This document shows, piece by piece, positions 34,035-43,192 of a stretch of 64,000 nucleotides of DNA. Within the stretch, counting starts at the first letter, position 1; every line of letters starts with the position of its first letter. The notes under the pieces are model-generated. The model ran no database searches, was not told the DNA's origin, and worked only from the letters and a program-made list of their open reading frames with translations. Source of the DNA: SVFI01 sp045535935 (lineage in GTDB: Bacteria; Bacillota; Clostridia; Lachnospirales; Lachnospiraceae); the NCBI GenBank assembly GCA_045535935.1, contig JAZSMO010000049.1, positions 1-64,000 of the forward strand. The letters are read 5' to 3'. Both the position numbers and the translations under genes were made by a program.

Positions 34035-35114
34035 TTATTTTGCAGTAACTTTTTTGCCGCCGCCCCAGGAAAGTTTCTTATATCCGATGCGATATTTGTG
34101 TCCTTTTTGCAGATTTTGAGGTGTGCCGGTCCAGATATCGTTCACGTAGCCATATTCGATAAGCTGAATTTTTACTGTTTTGCTTCCTTTTTTGATGGTT
34201 GCAAGTCCGGTGTAGTTTTTCTGCGTTGTTTCGTCAAAAACGGTAACAGATACAACAGCCCGTTTTTTGTTTGGTGAATCATTGTAATAAGAGTTTAGGA
34301 TGTTAGCTGCCAAAACTTGTTCTGTTGTTACAGCTTTTTTCAATTTTACTGTAATTTCTTTTGTGTTGGCAGAAACGGAAGAAATCTTCATCATTTTACT
34401 TCCGCGGGTAGCGGTAGGGCTGTATGTATCGCCGTATGCATATAATAATGAGCACAGATAATTATATCTTCCTGCAGTCGGAACTGCTAATTTATCGGAA
34501 GGTGTAGTGTACGAATAATATTCTTCCTTTACTTCTTTCATCAAAAAGCCTGTAATTTGAATATCAGTTCCGTATTTCACCACAGAATCAGAGAAGTTGT
34601 TTCTGAGTTTGGTGTATTTTAAGGCATTGGATTTAGTAATCTTCTTTGGTGTAGAAGATGTGATTTTTTTAAGTGCATTTGCAAATCCTTTTACAGAATC
34701 TGTCTGTTCCCAAGTGCCTTTCGGAACAACGGTAAATTTCTGGGAAATGGTCTTTCCCTTGTACTTGATTTTAATTGTTACATTTCCCGTATTTTTTACA
34801 GTCATAAGACCTTTGCTGTTTACTGTGGCAACGGATTTAGGTGAGGAACTGTATTTTGCTTTGGAAAACATAGAAGCAGCTCCGGAGTCGTTGCCGTCTA
34901 CAATATAAGCATAATCGCCCACATAAAATTTGGCACCTTTTTCAATCTGAACCGGTGCGCCTTCCAGTCTGGAAAATTCATAGTACCAGGATAAGGAAGT
35001 TTTTTGTGCTGCCGAAGTCTCTGTTGCCGTCATCGGAAGAACAGAAACGATGGACGGTAACACCATCATAATACATAAGAATACGGCTAAACGTATTTTG
35101 GCATATCCTTTCAT
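34035..35114 (-). CDS. Secreted protein with Ig-like (BIG2) repeat
   Basis: A 359-residue protein with a signal peptide (RLAVFLCIMMVLPSIVSVLP). Around residues 80-130 an Ig-like BIG2-type segment is visible (VNSKGLMTVKNTGNVTIKIKYKG), with a fibronectin/Ig-like beta-rich C-terminus. No cell-wall anchor (LPxTG) is seen, so it is probably released or held through other contacts. It lies between a small cytoplasmic protein and the O-antigen-ligase-like gene, in one operon. Confidence 0.75.
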   Translation of the reverse strand: MKGYAKIRLAVFLCIMMVLPSIVSVLPMTATETSAAQKTSLSWYYEFSRLEGAPVQIEKGAKFYVGDYAYIVDGNDSGAASMFSKAKYSSSPKSVATVNSKGLMTVKNTGNVTIKIKYKGKTISQKFTVVPKGTWEQTDSVKGFANALKKITSSTPKKITKSNALKYTKLRNNFSDSVVKYGTDIQITGFLMKEVKEEYYSYTTPSDKLAVPTAGRYNYLCSLLYAYGDTYSPTATRGSKMMKISSVSANTKEITVKLKKAVTTEQVLAANILNSYYNDSPNKKRAVVSVTVFDETTQKNYTGLATIKKGSKTVKIQLIEYGYVNDIWTGTPQNLQKGHKYRIGYKKLSWGGGKKVTAK

Positions 35115-35132
35115 AAAAAATACTCCTTTGAA

Positions 35133-35531
35133 TTAAATATTTACTTCATCTTTAAGCCATGCAAGAGCCTGGTCCAAAGTTTCAAAATGACCTTCTAAGA
35201 TACCGGTTTTGGAACGCTCGGTATTTTTCTTTGCCTGAATCTTTAGCATGACAGAGTCGCCTTCCACAAAGGCAAATGCCTTGCATCCGTTTTCCACAAA
35301 TGCTTTGGTCATATTTGCAAGCTGTGTGCCCTCGTGCGGTGTTACCGGCTCCATGCTGGTGCAGTCGGCGATATAAGCCCATCCGCTGCTTTTCCAGCCG
35401 GCGGCTTCTTCCAGTACAGTGTCGCAGAGCCATACTAATTCATCGATATTGGTTTTTCCGTTTCCTGCGGAGTAAACGATTTGTCTGCCGGATACCGGGT
35501 AAACTGTTTGTGCGCCGTTTTGTTTTGCCAT
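35133..35531 (-). CDS. Hypothetical STAS-like protein
   Basis: A 132-residue protein without signal peptide or membrane segments. The pattern of alternating beta strands and helices (GWAYIADCTSMEPVTP, KAFAFVEGDSVMLKI) and a helix-rich end (FETLDQALAWLKDEVNI) resembles the SpoIIAA/STAS-like group, but this is only a resemblance. It is the first gene of the operon and has a near-perfect promoter 70 bases upstream. Confidence 0.7.
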   Translation of the reverse strand: MAKQNGAQTVYPVSGRQIVYSAGNGKTNIDELVWLCDTVLEEAAGWKSSGWAYIADCTSMEPVTPHEGTQLANMTKAFVENGCKAFAFVEGDSVMLKIQAKKNTERSKTGILEGHFETLDQALAWLKDEVNI

Positions 35532-35603
35532 AAATTTTTCCTCCTTTGCTTAAAATAACAATTTGTATAAAATTGCCAAAAAGTTTACAAAAATATTATT
35601 TTT

Positions 35604-35632
35604 ATTATACATTTTCCATGATATAATGTCAA
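35604..35632 (-). promoter_or_regulatory. Consensus promoter for the secreted-protein/ligase operon
   Basis: On the minus strand: perfect TTGACA (35632-35627), 17-bp spacer, perfect TATAAT (35609-35604). Predicted start about 35597, giving a leader of about 66 nt. Confidence 0.85.
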
Positions 35633-35670
35633 CGTAAGGGGAAATGATTTGACGGAAAGAAGGGAAATAT

Positions 35671-36078
35671 ATGAATCGAATTAATATTGCAAAAGTTATG
35701 ATACCAAAGCCTCTGACGCGGGTACTGCATCAGACGGATACCGTTCGCCAGGCACTGGAGACGATGGAGAATCATGGATTTACGGCGATTCCCGTACTGG
35801 ACGAGGAGGAGCGATACATAGGCTGTGTGACAGAGGGTGATTTCCTGCGACATATACTTCGCATCGGTGATACGGACAAGAAAGCACATGAGCAGTTTCA
35901 TGTAGGTGAGCTGGTGCGCAAGGATTTTTGCGAGGCCATTGATATTGCTGCGCCGACAGAGGACGTGGTGCGCACGATTTTAAATCAAAACTTCGTTCCT
36001 GTGGTGGATGATCGCAATGTACTCTGCGGAATCCTGACACGTAAAGGTGTAATTCAGGAACTGGCGGAGGATGTGTAA
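35671..36078 (+). CDS. Small protein with two CBS domains
   Basis: A 135-residue protein made almost entirely of a CBS pair (VLHQTDTVRQALETMENHGFTAIPVLDEEERYIGCVTEGDFLR and a second copy ending FVPVVDDRNVLCGILTRKGVI). CBS pairs bind adenine nucleotides and act as energy sensors. A stand-alone CBS-pair protein could regulate a partner by contact. No obvious partner is adjacent. Confidence 0.85.
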   Translation: MNRINIAKVMIPKPLTRVLHQTDTVRQALETMENHGFTAIPVLDEEERYIGCVTEGDFLRHILRIGDTDKKAHEQFHVGELVRKDFCEAIDIAAPTEDVVRTILNQNFVPVVDDRNVLCGILTRKGVIQELAEDV

Positions 36079-36116
36079 AGAGGATGGTGTAATTTGGCCC
36101 GTGGTCATATATGAAA

Positions 36117-36146
36117 AAAGGGAATGAGTTTTCACTCATTCCCTTT
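36117..36146. terminator. Bidirectional terminator between CBS and rubrerythrin genes
   Basis: A 12-bp stem AAAGGGAATGAG/CTCATTCCCTTT with a 6-nt loop; A and T runs on both sides serve both strands. Confidence 0.88.
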
Positions 36147-36182
36147 CATCCTATTTAAGTCCTTAAATTACACAAATTTATC

Positions 36183-36722
36183 TTATGAGAAGTAACGTTT
36201 CAGAAGTCCTTCAAACGCTTTACCGTGTCTAGCTTCATCGCGCGCCATTTCTTGCACTGTGTCATGAATCGCGTCGAGATACTGCTCTTTTGCACGTTTT
36301 GCAAGGACGAACTTACATGCTGTCGCACCGTTTGCAGCTTCTACACGCATCTCAAGATTTTTCTTTGTAGAGTCTGTCACAACTTCACCGAGAAGCTCAG
36401 CAAATTTTGCTGCATGCTCAGCTTCTTCCCAAGCTGCTTTCTCCCAGTAAAGTCCGATTTCCGGATAACCTTCTCTGTGAGCAACTCTTGCCATTGCAAG
36501 ATACATACCTACTTCCGTACATTCTCCCATGTAGTTTGCACGAAGATCTTCGATGATATCTTCGCTGACACCCTGTGCCACACCTACTACATGTTCAGCA
36601 GCCCAAGTTCTGTTTTCAGCCTGTGCTGTAAATTTCTCAGCCGGAACGTTGCACTGTGGGCACTTCTCCGGTGCTGCATCTCCTTCATGAACATAACCAC
36701 ATACCTGACATACAAATTTCAT
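36183..36722 (-). CDS. Reverse rubrerythrin (NADH peroxidase type)
   Basis: A 179-residue protein: an N-terminal rubredoxin-like domain (FVCQVCGYVHEGDAAPEKCPQCNVP) followed by a diiron ferritin-like domain (YMGECTEVGMYLAMARVAHREG and WEEAEHAAKFAEL motifs with ExxH). This order is the reverse of classical rubrerythrin and marks the peroxide- and oxygen-detoxifying type of Clostridia. It lies 50 bases after the PerR-like gene on the same strand and has no separate promoter box, so it is probably cotranscribed and under PerR control. Confidence 0.92.
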   Translation of the reverse strand: MKFVCQVCGYVHEGDAAPEKCPQCNVPAEKFTAQAENRTWAAEHVVGVAQGVSEDIIEDLRANYMGECTEVGMYLAMARVAHREGYPEIGLYWEKAAWEEAEHAAKFAELLGEVVTDSTKKNLEMRVEAANGATACKFVLAKRAKEQYLDAIHDTVQEMARDEARHGKAFEGLLKRYFS

Positions 36723-36772
36723 AGTTTTTTCTCCTTTTCTTATTTCCTATAGTTTGTTTTTTAGTTCTTTTT

Positions 36773-37177
36773 TTAAGATGTTTCCATCGGTTTGGAAAGT
36801 AGACAGTCTTTACAGGTTCCATAAAAATAAGTCACATTTCCATCAATCTGTCCCGGGAAATTCCGACCGGCCGATGCATTGATGTGATCAATGCTTTCCA
36901 TGTCCAAATCGATGACACTTCCGCAATCCTTACATATGAAATGATAGTGGAGAGAAGTATCTGCATCAAAGTGGTCTACGCCGTCGCTCAGATGAAGTCT
37001 TAAAATTTCGCCAAGCTCGGAAAGAAGGGTCAGATTCCGATAAACCGTACCAAGACTGATGTGAGGATAAATCTCTCGAATATTCTGATAAACAACATCA
37101 GCGGTCGGATGATCTTTTCTGGTAGCTAAAAATTCTTTGATCGCTTCCCTTTGTCGGCTGTATTTTAATGTTGCCAT
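36773..37177 (-). CDS. perR: Fur family regulator, PerR type
   Basis: A 134-residue Fur family protein: winged helix at the N-terminus (SRQREAIKEFLATRKDHPTADVVYQNIRE), metal site HFDADTSLHYHFIC, and CxxC pairs (CKDC and CKDC-type) for structural zinc. The HxDAD...HxH segment and pairing with rubrerythrin suggest PerR, the peroxide sensor, rather than Fur or Zur. It represses its own operon through the overlapping palindromes just upstream. Confidence 0.87.
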   Translation of the reverse strand: MATLKYSRQREAIKEFLATRKDHPTADVVYQNIREIYPHISLGTVYRNLTLLSELGEILRLHLSDGVDHFDADTSLHYHFICKDCGSVIDLDMESIDHINASAGRNFPGQIDGNVTYFYGTCKDCLLSKPMETS

Positions 37178-37205
37178 GCTGTCCTCCTTTCTTTTGTTTT
37201 GTAAT

Positions 37206-37253
37206 CAGTAATGATTACTGTTATTATAATAACACATATAAAAATAATGTCAA
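37206..37253 (-). promoter_or_regulatory. PerR-type operators and promoter of perR-rubrerythrin
   Basis: A perfect 7-1-7 inverted repeat CAGTAAT-G-ATTACTG (37206-37220) has the geometry of a PerR box. A second perfect palindrome, TGTTATTA/TAATAACA (37219-37234), overlaps it by two bases and covers the -10 region. TTGACA lies at 37253-37248 on the minus strand, with TATTAT (16-bp spacer) or TATAAT (19-bp spacer) as -10. Confidence 0.75.
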
Positions 37254-37373
37254 TAGTTTTGTATAAAAATTTTATAAAAACAATAATAATACTGAAAACT
37301 TCATAGACGAGAAGTTTTTTCAAGGCTATAATAATCCTAAATATTGGAAATTGCGCTGTATGGAGGCGATGAA

Positions 37374-38513
37374 ATGAAAAAAACTAATAAGGGGATGACT
37401 CTTCGGGCCAGGCTGCTTTTGGCTTGCGGAGCAATGATATTGATTCCGCTTTTTCTTACGTTGTTATCTTTTTTAGGTATTCGATTTTATCTGATGCAGG
37501 TGAACGGTGCACAGGCGGATATCATAACAATCGCACAAAATATCAGCAGAACTTTCTTTTTTGATATGGCGATTGCGATTGTCCTGATTATGGTTTTCAC
37601 GGTGTATTTGTTCCGGGGATTAATACAAAAGTGGTTTGTGGATCCGATCAGTCGGATGAATGAAGCCATGAAGCACATATCAAAGGGGAACTTTGATTAT
37701 CAGATGCAGTACGATTATACAGGTGAAATCGGAGAGTTGTTTGATAATTATGAAGACATGCGTCTGAGACTGAAGGAGTCGATGGAGGAAGCCAATGATA
37801 ATGAGCAGCGCAGCAAGGAGCTGATCAGTAATATTTCCCACGATCTGAAAACGCCGATTACTTCCATTAAAGGATATGTGGAAGGAATTATGGACGGGGT
37901 GGCCGATACGCCGGAAAAGATGGATAAGTATATTCGTACGATTTATAATAAATCCAATGAGCTGGATCGGTTGATCAATGAACTGACCTTTTATTCGGGA
38001 ATTGACTGCGATCGGATTCCTTATCATTTTCACCGTATGAATGTCAGTGAATTTTTTCAGGATTGCGTGGAGGAAGTCGGACTGGATTTGGAGTCTAAAA
38101 ATATTAAGTTTGACTTTTCCAACTTTGTGGCACATGACACGCAGATCATTGCAGATCCGGAGCAGCTGCGTAAAGTGATCAGCAATATTGTCGGAAACAG
38201 TGTGAAATATCTGGATAAGGAAGAAGGGCGGATTGACATCCGTATTCTGGATGAGATCGATTCTATCCGCGTGGAGATTGAGGATAACGGAAAGGGAATC
38301 AGCCAGCGGGATCTGGGACATATATTTGAGCGGTTTTACCGCACGGACTCCTCCCGGAATTCCACGAAAGGCGGAAGCGGTATCGGACTTTCCATAGTAA
38401 AAAAGATCATAGAAGATCACGGCGGATATATATGGGCTACGAGCAAAGAGGGCGAAGGAACCTGTATGCATTTTGTAATCAGAAAATACAGTGAGGTAGA
38501 AAATAATGAGTAA
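37374..38513 (+). CDS. Sensor histidine kinase
   Basis: A 379-residue kinase: membrane helix 1 (residues 11-35), a very short outer loop of about 25 residues, helix 2 (FDMAIAIVLIMVFTVYLF), HAMP, H-box SHDLKTPITSIKGYVEG with His near residue 156, N-box NSVKY, G1 DNGKGI, F-box FERFYRTDSSRN and G2 GSGIGLSI. The short outer loop suggests intramembrane or cell-envelope sensing. ATG follows GGAGGCGATGAA; the response regulator overlaps its end by 8 bases. Confidence 0.9.
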   Translation: MKKTNKGMTLRARLLLACGAMILIPLFLTLLSFLGIRFYLMQVNGAQADIITIAQNISRTFFFDMAIAIVLIMVFTVYLFRGLIQKWFVDPISRMNEAMKHISKGNFDYQMQYDYTGEIGELFDNYEDMRLRLKESMEEANDNEQRSKELISNISHDLKTPITSIKGYVEGIMDGVADTPEKMDKYIRTIYNKSNELDRLINELTFYSGIDCDRIPYHFHRMNVSEFFQDCVEEVGLDLESKNIKFDFSNFVAHDTQIIADPEQLRKVISNIVGNSVKYLDKEEGRIDIRILDEIDSIRVEIEDNGKGISQRDLGHIFERFYRTDSSRNSTKGGSGIGLSIVKKIIEDHGGYIWATSKEGEGTCMHFVIRKYSEVENNE

Positions 38514-39195
38514 GATTTTAATTATTGAAGACGAAGAAGCGATTGCAGATCTGCAAAAAGATTATCTGGAGATTAATGAGTTTGAGGTAGAGATTGAAAA
38601 TGACGGTCAGAAGGGTCTTTCCAAGGCGCTTTCTGAGGATTTTGACCTGATTATTCTTGACCTGATGCTCCCGAATGTGGATGGCTATGAAATCTGCAAG
38701 AAGGTCCGCGAGGAAAAGAATATTCCGATTATTATGGTTTCGGCAAAGAAAGATGATATCGACAAAATCCGCGGATTGGGTCTGGGTGCAGATGATTACA
38801 TGACAAAACCGTTCAGTCCGAGTGAGCTTGTTGCCCGCGTGAAAGCACATTTGGCCCGTTATGAGAGACTGATCGGAAGCAGCCAGAAACAGAATGATAT
38901 GGTGGAAATTCGCGGAATCAAGATTGATAAGACGGCGAGACGCGTCTATGTGGGTGGAGAAGAAAAAGTATTTACGACGAAGGAGTTTGACCTTCTGACC
39001 TTTCTTGCGGAAAATCCGAATCGTGTGTTCACCAAGGATGAACTGTTTCGTGAGATTTGGGATATGGAGTCCATCGGTGATATTGCTACTGTCACCGTGC
39101 ATATTAAAAAGATCCGTGAAAAGATCGAGGATGACAGCTCTAAGCCGAAGTATATAGAGACCATTTGGGGTGTGGGGTACAGATTTAAACTATGA
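38506..39195 (+). CDS. OmpR-family response regulator
   Basis: A 229-residue protein with receiver domain (IIEDEEAIADLQKDYL, phosphoacceptor near Asp 52 in ILDLMLPNVDGY, TKPFSPSELV) and winged helix (FTTKEFDLLTFLAENPNRVFTKDELFREIW; VTVHIKKIREKI). It overlaps the histidine kinase by 8 bases and the pseudouridine synthase by 4, so all three are translated from one message. The target genes are unknown. Confidence 0.9.
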   Translation: MSKILIIEDEEAIADLQKDYLEINEFEVEIENDGQKGLSKALSEDFDLIILDLMLPNVDGYEICKKVREEKNIPIIMVSAKKDDIDKIRGLGLGADDYMTKPFSPSELVARVKAHLARYERLIGSSQKQNDMVEIRGIKIDKTARRVYVGGEEKVFTTKEFDLLTFLAENPNRVFTKDELFREIWDMESIGDIATVTVHIKKIREKIEDDSSKPKYIETIWGVGYRFKL

Positions 39196-39878
39196 AAACA
39201 CAAATCATATACGAAGACAACGAAATATTGGTGATCTACAAGCCGGAAGGTCTGGCGGCGCAATCGGCGCGGGTGACACAGGCGGATGTGGTCAGTGAAA
39301 TCTGCGGCTATTTAAAGAGTCCGTATGTGGGACTGGTACATAGGCTCGACCAGCCGGTGGAAGGGCTTATGGTGCTTGGAAAGACGAAGGCAGCAGCGGC
39401 AAATCTCAGCAGTCAGATAACCCGGGGCGAGCTTAAGAAGACATATGTGGCGGTGGTAAGTGATGAGACCGGGAAGGCAGAGGCGGATGTCACCCCAAAG
39501 GAGTGGACAGAGCTGACGGATTATCTGGAAAAAGATGCAAAAGCGGGAAAAGCACAGATCGTGAAAACCGGAGGACAGAAGGCGACGCTTTACTACCGCA
39601 GGTTAAGCACCGGGCCGGACAGTACGGCGCTTTTAGAGATACGTCTTATCACAGGCCGTTTTCATCAAATCCGCGCACAGATGTCCCATGCAAATATGTC
39701 TCTGCTCGGAGATGCAAAATATGGCTCTGAAACATCTCAGGAGCTGTCAAGGGAGCGAAATGTGAGAAGCGTGGCACTTTGTGCTTATAAGCTTTCTTTT
39801 TTACATCCGAAGACAAAGAAAGAAATGAATTTTGAGATCAAACCTCATAAACCAGTTTTTAACAGCTATGATTTTTAA
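39192..39878 (+). CDS. RluA family pseudouridine synthase
   Basis: A 228-residue protein. The catalytic motif HRLDQPVEGLMVLGKT carries the conserved Asp, and the family motifs RFHQIRAQM and LLGDAKYG follow. It isomerises uridine to pseudouridine in rRNA or tRNA; which site cannot be told. There is no S4 domain, unlike longer RluD-type proteins. The start overlaps the preceding stop by four bases. Confidence 0.9.
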   Translation: MKTQIIYEDNEILVIYKPEGLAAQSARVTQADVVSEICGYLKSPYVGLVHRLDQPVEGLMVLGKTKAAAANLSSQITRGELKKTYVAVVSDETGKAEADVTPKEWTELTDYLEKDAKAGKAQIVKTGGQKATLYYRRLSTGPDSTALLEIRLITGRFHQIRAQMSHANMSLLGDAKYGSETSQELSRERNVRSVALCAYKLSFLHPKTKKEMNFEIKPHKPVFNSYDF

Positions 39879-39925
39879 AGAAAATACCTATACTAATTCC
39901 GAGCGAATCAGGTAGGTGTTTTTTT

Positions 39926-40972
39926 ATGCAGAGATTTTTGGAGCGTAACAGGGAGAAATTTGTATTTGCGTTAGTTGCAGTGGGGCTTTTTTTGTTCCTG
40001 CGATTTGTGGTGCCGCTCATGTATCCCTTTGTCATCGGCGGACTTCTTGCGGCTTTTCTTTATCCTGTGGTCCGGTTTTTGCACCGGAAAACCAAAATCG
40101 GAAAAGGAATCTGGATGCTTGCTCTTCTGACTGGTCTGTTTCTTTTGCTCCTTGCGGTCTTGGGTCTGGGAGGATACGGAATCGTAGAAAAAGGGTACGC
40201 TTTTTTCGGAGAATACGAAAAGTACCTTGTGGTCGTGGAAGAAAAAGCCGGATTTTGTTGTAACTGGCTGGAATCAAGACTTCATCTGGAGCGCGGATAT
40301 TTAATGGACACGGTAAAGGGTACGCTTGACGAAGCTACCGGTGAGTGGACAAAGAAGGTAGTTCCGGGCATTTTTCGGGTTTCGTTTACAGGGATGAAAA
40401 CTGTTTTTTCCGTGGGAGCATTTGTGATTTTTGTTTTTTTGTCCGCTGTATTGTTTGTAAAAGAGTGGGATGAAAATTCCGGAGGTATTTTTTCTTGTTT
40501 CGGGAAATATGTGCATAAGGTTGTGGACTTTTTGAAGATATTTCTGGGTGCGCAACTTAAGATTATCTCTGTGATTGTGGTAATATGTGTCATTGGATTT
40601 TGGATTTCGGGAGCAGAGAATCCATTGGGACTTGCTGTTGTGACGGCGGCTATGGACGTATTACCGCTCATCGGAACCGGTATTATCATCGTTCCGATGC
40701 TGCTTTGGAAGGTAGTAAATGCGCAGTATTATAGGGCGTTTCTATTGCTTGCGACGTACATTTGTTGTATGATTGCAAGAGAATACCTGGAACCGAAATT
40801 TATCAGTGATAAGACAGGGATTTCCCCTGTTTTCATACTTTTGAGTATCTATGCCGGGGTGCAGATTATGGGATTTGCAGGCATTTTTTTAGGACCGCTT
40901 TACGTGCTCCTTCTTCAAATTTGTTATGAAGAGATTTTGGTGCGAAAATCATTTAGTGTGGAAAGGGAGTAA
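39926..40972 (+). CDS. AI-2E/PerM family transporter
   Basis: A 348-residue protein with about eight membrane helices in the AI-2E (PerM/YtvI) arrangement: an N-terminal pair near FLRFVVPLMYPFVIGGLLAAFLYP, a central soluble helical region of about 80 residues, then the C-terminal bundle with GLAVVTAAMDVLPLIGTGIIIVP and FLGPLYVLLLQ. The family includes YtvI, linked to sporulation in Bacillus, and Na+/H+ exchangers. The start lies 8 nt after an AGGTAGG that is part of a weak hairpin. Confidence 0.85.
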   Translation: MQRFLERNREKFVFALVAVGLFLFLRFVVPLMYPFVIGGLLAAFLYPVVRFLHRKTKIGKGIWMLALLTGLFLLLLAVLGLGGYGIVEKGYAFFGEYEKYLVVVEEKAGFCCNWLESRLHLERGYLMDTVKGTLDEATGEWTKKVVPGIFRVSFTGMKTVFSVGAFVIFVFLSAVLFVKEWDENSGGIFSCFGKYVHKVVDFLKIFLGAQLKIISVIVVICVIGFWISGAENPLGLAVVTAAMDVLPLIGTGIIIVPMLLWKVVNAQYYRAFLLLATYICCMIAREYLEPKFISDKTGISPVFILLSIYAGVQIMGFAGIFLGPLYVLLLQICYEEILVRKSFSVERE

Positions 40973-40975
40973 TAT

Positions 40976-43180
40976 ATGAAGAAAATAGTGACTACCATCA
41001 TGCTTACGATTTTGCTTGGCAGCGTGCTGGCCGGTTGTGGAAACAGCGGCGATGAACTTGATCCGCGCGATCTGGTTTATCGTCATGAACGTCTCGCCTG
41101 TATGGAGGATATCCGCGGGGATGTGACACATTTTACAGTTTTTGAGGATACCGTTTACATTTGCAGCCGGGAATGGGCTGACATGAATGTGGAAGAGGGA
41201 ACCGACCGTCACTTTTTCTATACATGCAATCCGGACGGGACCGGACTTGCGGAAATAGAAGAGGAAGGCCTGTACCGGGAGGGTGAATGGCTGTTTGACA
41301 TGGAGGTTTCCGCCGAGGGAAATCTTCTGCTTTTGTTTTCCGGTTACAATGAAAACTTGGCACAGGATACATACATGTTACGCACGGTGGCAAAGGACGG
41401 AGCCCTGATTTCGGAAGAGGATGTAAGTCAGTGGCTGGATATGGGGGATGAATACATCCAAAATGTGAAAGTGGATAAAGATAATAATCTGTATCTGCTT
41501 ACGGAAAACAACATTTATGTGGTGGACCGGGATGGAAACCTGTCCGGACAGATAGCTTTGGAAAAATCTGCAGAAAACCTGATCCGTACGGGAAATGGGG
41601 AGATGTTCGCCGGTTTTGCGTCCGAATCCGGATATATAATCAAAAAAATTAATCCGGAGGAAACTGTTTTTTCCGGGGAATATCATACCACTCTTTCTTA
41701 CTACAGCAGTTATATCATCGATGGGGATGAGGCTTTTGATTTTTATTACAGCACGGGCGAGACATTGTATGGCTACCTTTTGGAAGACAGCAGTTCAAAG
41801 GAAGTGGTAGACTGGATTTCCGGTAATGTCAATACGAATTTTGTGGGGAAGATACAAATGCTCTCCGGAAACCGGATGCTGGCAATTTATGGCGAGGCTG
41901 CTTGGGAGGAACCACATGGTATTTATTTGTTTGAAAAGATGGATCCGAAGGACGTAAAAATAAAAGAAACGATTACTTTCGTCACACTTTATCCCGACGA
42001 GGGGGCAAAGGCGGAGGCGTACCGTTTCAATAAAAGTCAGGACAAATACCAGGTGGTAGTGAAAGATTACTCTTTCAGTGAAGATCCGCATTTGGATTTG
42101 TATAAGGATTTGATAGCAGGACGGTGCGGAGACATTGTTGATTTGTCCGGGACCGCTTCGGAGAAGTATGTGAATATGGGGCTGTTTGAGGACCTGTATG
42201 AGTGGATGGAAGATGACCCGGATGTGAAAAAAGATGATTTTGCGGAGCATTTGCTCAAGGTCATGGAGACGGACGGAAAGCTTTACCATGTTTCGCCGAC
42301 GGTGGGAATCAATGTGCTGGTTGCGGGAGCTTCGGATACAGATACCAAAAATTCTCTTACATTTGCGCAGATCGGTCAGATGGAAGAAGGCGGCGCAAAA
42401 GCCTTTTACCAGGAATCCAAGATGTCTCTATTATCAAATCTGGTAGAAATGAATTACGGGGAATATGTGGATTGGCAAAATGGACAATGCCACTTTGACG
42501 GAGAGATGTTCCTAAAGGTGTTGGAATATGCAAATTCCTATCCGGCGGAGGTTGTCTGGGATGAGACGACCGAAGATATGACGACAAAAATCCGCCGGGG
42601 CGACATTTTGTTTGCGCAGGTATACAGCGCGAGCGTGGCTGATGTGCAACTCTATGAGGAGATGTTTCAGGAAGATATTGTTTTAACAGGAGCGCCTTCC
42701 GAAAGGTATGCGGGTCCGGCTATGAGCATGAACCGGGATCTTGCCATCTGCAGCGCATCCGGGAATAAAAAAGGTGCATGGGAATTTTTGAAACGCTTTT
42801 TGGTCCGGGAATATGCTTCCGGACAAATTGTGGATGATATGCTTCCTGTTCCGATACGCAAAGACAGTATGGAGGATATGATAAAACGATATACTGCAGC
42901 AGAGCCGTACACTGATGATTTCGGCAACGAAATCACACCGCTTTCCTATGAATGGGGATATGAAGAGTTGACACTGCAGGTTTCGCCGCTGACAGACAAG
43001 CAGATGACTGTTTTTACGGACGCAGTGGAGAGAATCGATCATAAATATGTGTACGACAGTGATATTATGACGATCATATCGGAGGAGACTGCGGACTATT
43101 TCAGCGGAAAGATATCTGCAGAGCAGACGGCCGACAATATACAAAAAAGAGTTTCCGTTTATATGGAAGACTACAGATAA
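40976..43180 (+). CDS. Extracellular lipoprotein with solute-binding-like domain
   Basis: A 734-residue lipoprotein with signal peptide and lipobox LAGC (Cys near 21). Residues 40 to about 320 contain repeated beta-strand units of the DKDNNLYLLTENNIYVVDRDGNLSG kind, suggesting a propeller. From about 325 on, a solute-binding-protein-like domain begins (TITFVTLYPDEGAKAEAYRFN), with a C-terminal alpha-helical end. No permease genes are adjacent, so it may sense or scavenge rather than transport. It starts 3 bases after the previous gene. Confidence 0.8.
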   Translation: MKKIVTTIMLTILLGSVLAGCGNSGDELDPRDLVYRHERLACMEDIRGDVTHFTVFEDTVYICSREWADMNVEEGTDRHFFYTCNPDGTGLAEIEEEGLYREGEWLFDMEVSAEGNLLLLFSGYNENLAQDTYMLRTVAKDGALISEEDVSQWLDMGDEYIQNVKVDKDNNLYLLTENNIYVVDRDGNLSGQIALEKSAENLIRTGNGEMFAGFASESGYIIKKINPEETVFSGEYHTTLSYYSSYIIDGDEAFDFYYSTGETLYGYLLEDSSSKEVVDWISGNVNTNFVGKIQMLSGNRMLAIYGEAAWEEPHGIYLFEKMDPKDVKIKETITFVTLYPDEGAKAEAYRFNKSQDKYQVVVKDYSFSEDPHLDLYKDLIAGRCGDIVDLSGTASEKYVNMGLFEDLYEWMEDDPDVKKDDFAEHLLKVMETDGKLYHVSPTVGINVLVAGASDTDTKNSLTFAQIGQMEEGGAKAFYQESKMSLLSNLVEMNYGEYVDWQNGQCHFDGEMFLKVLEYANSYPAEVVWDETTEDMTTKIRRGDILFAQVYSASVADVQLYEEMFQEDIVLTGAPSERYAGPAMSMNRDLAICSASGNKKGAWEFLKRFLVREYASGQIVDDMLPVPIRKDSMEDMIKRYTAAEPYTDDFGNEITPLSYEWGYEELTLQVSPLTDKQMTVFTDAVERIDHKYVYDSDIMTIISEETADYFSGKISAEQTADNIQKRVSVYMEDYR

Positions 43181-43192
43181 GGAGGATACAGC

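Noticed and set aside
39886..39925. Terminator or riboswitch before the AI-2E family gene
   Set aside because: There is a weak 7-bp stem and a T run just before the ATG, but the 3' arm is also the ribosome binding site and the pairing is poor.
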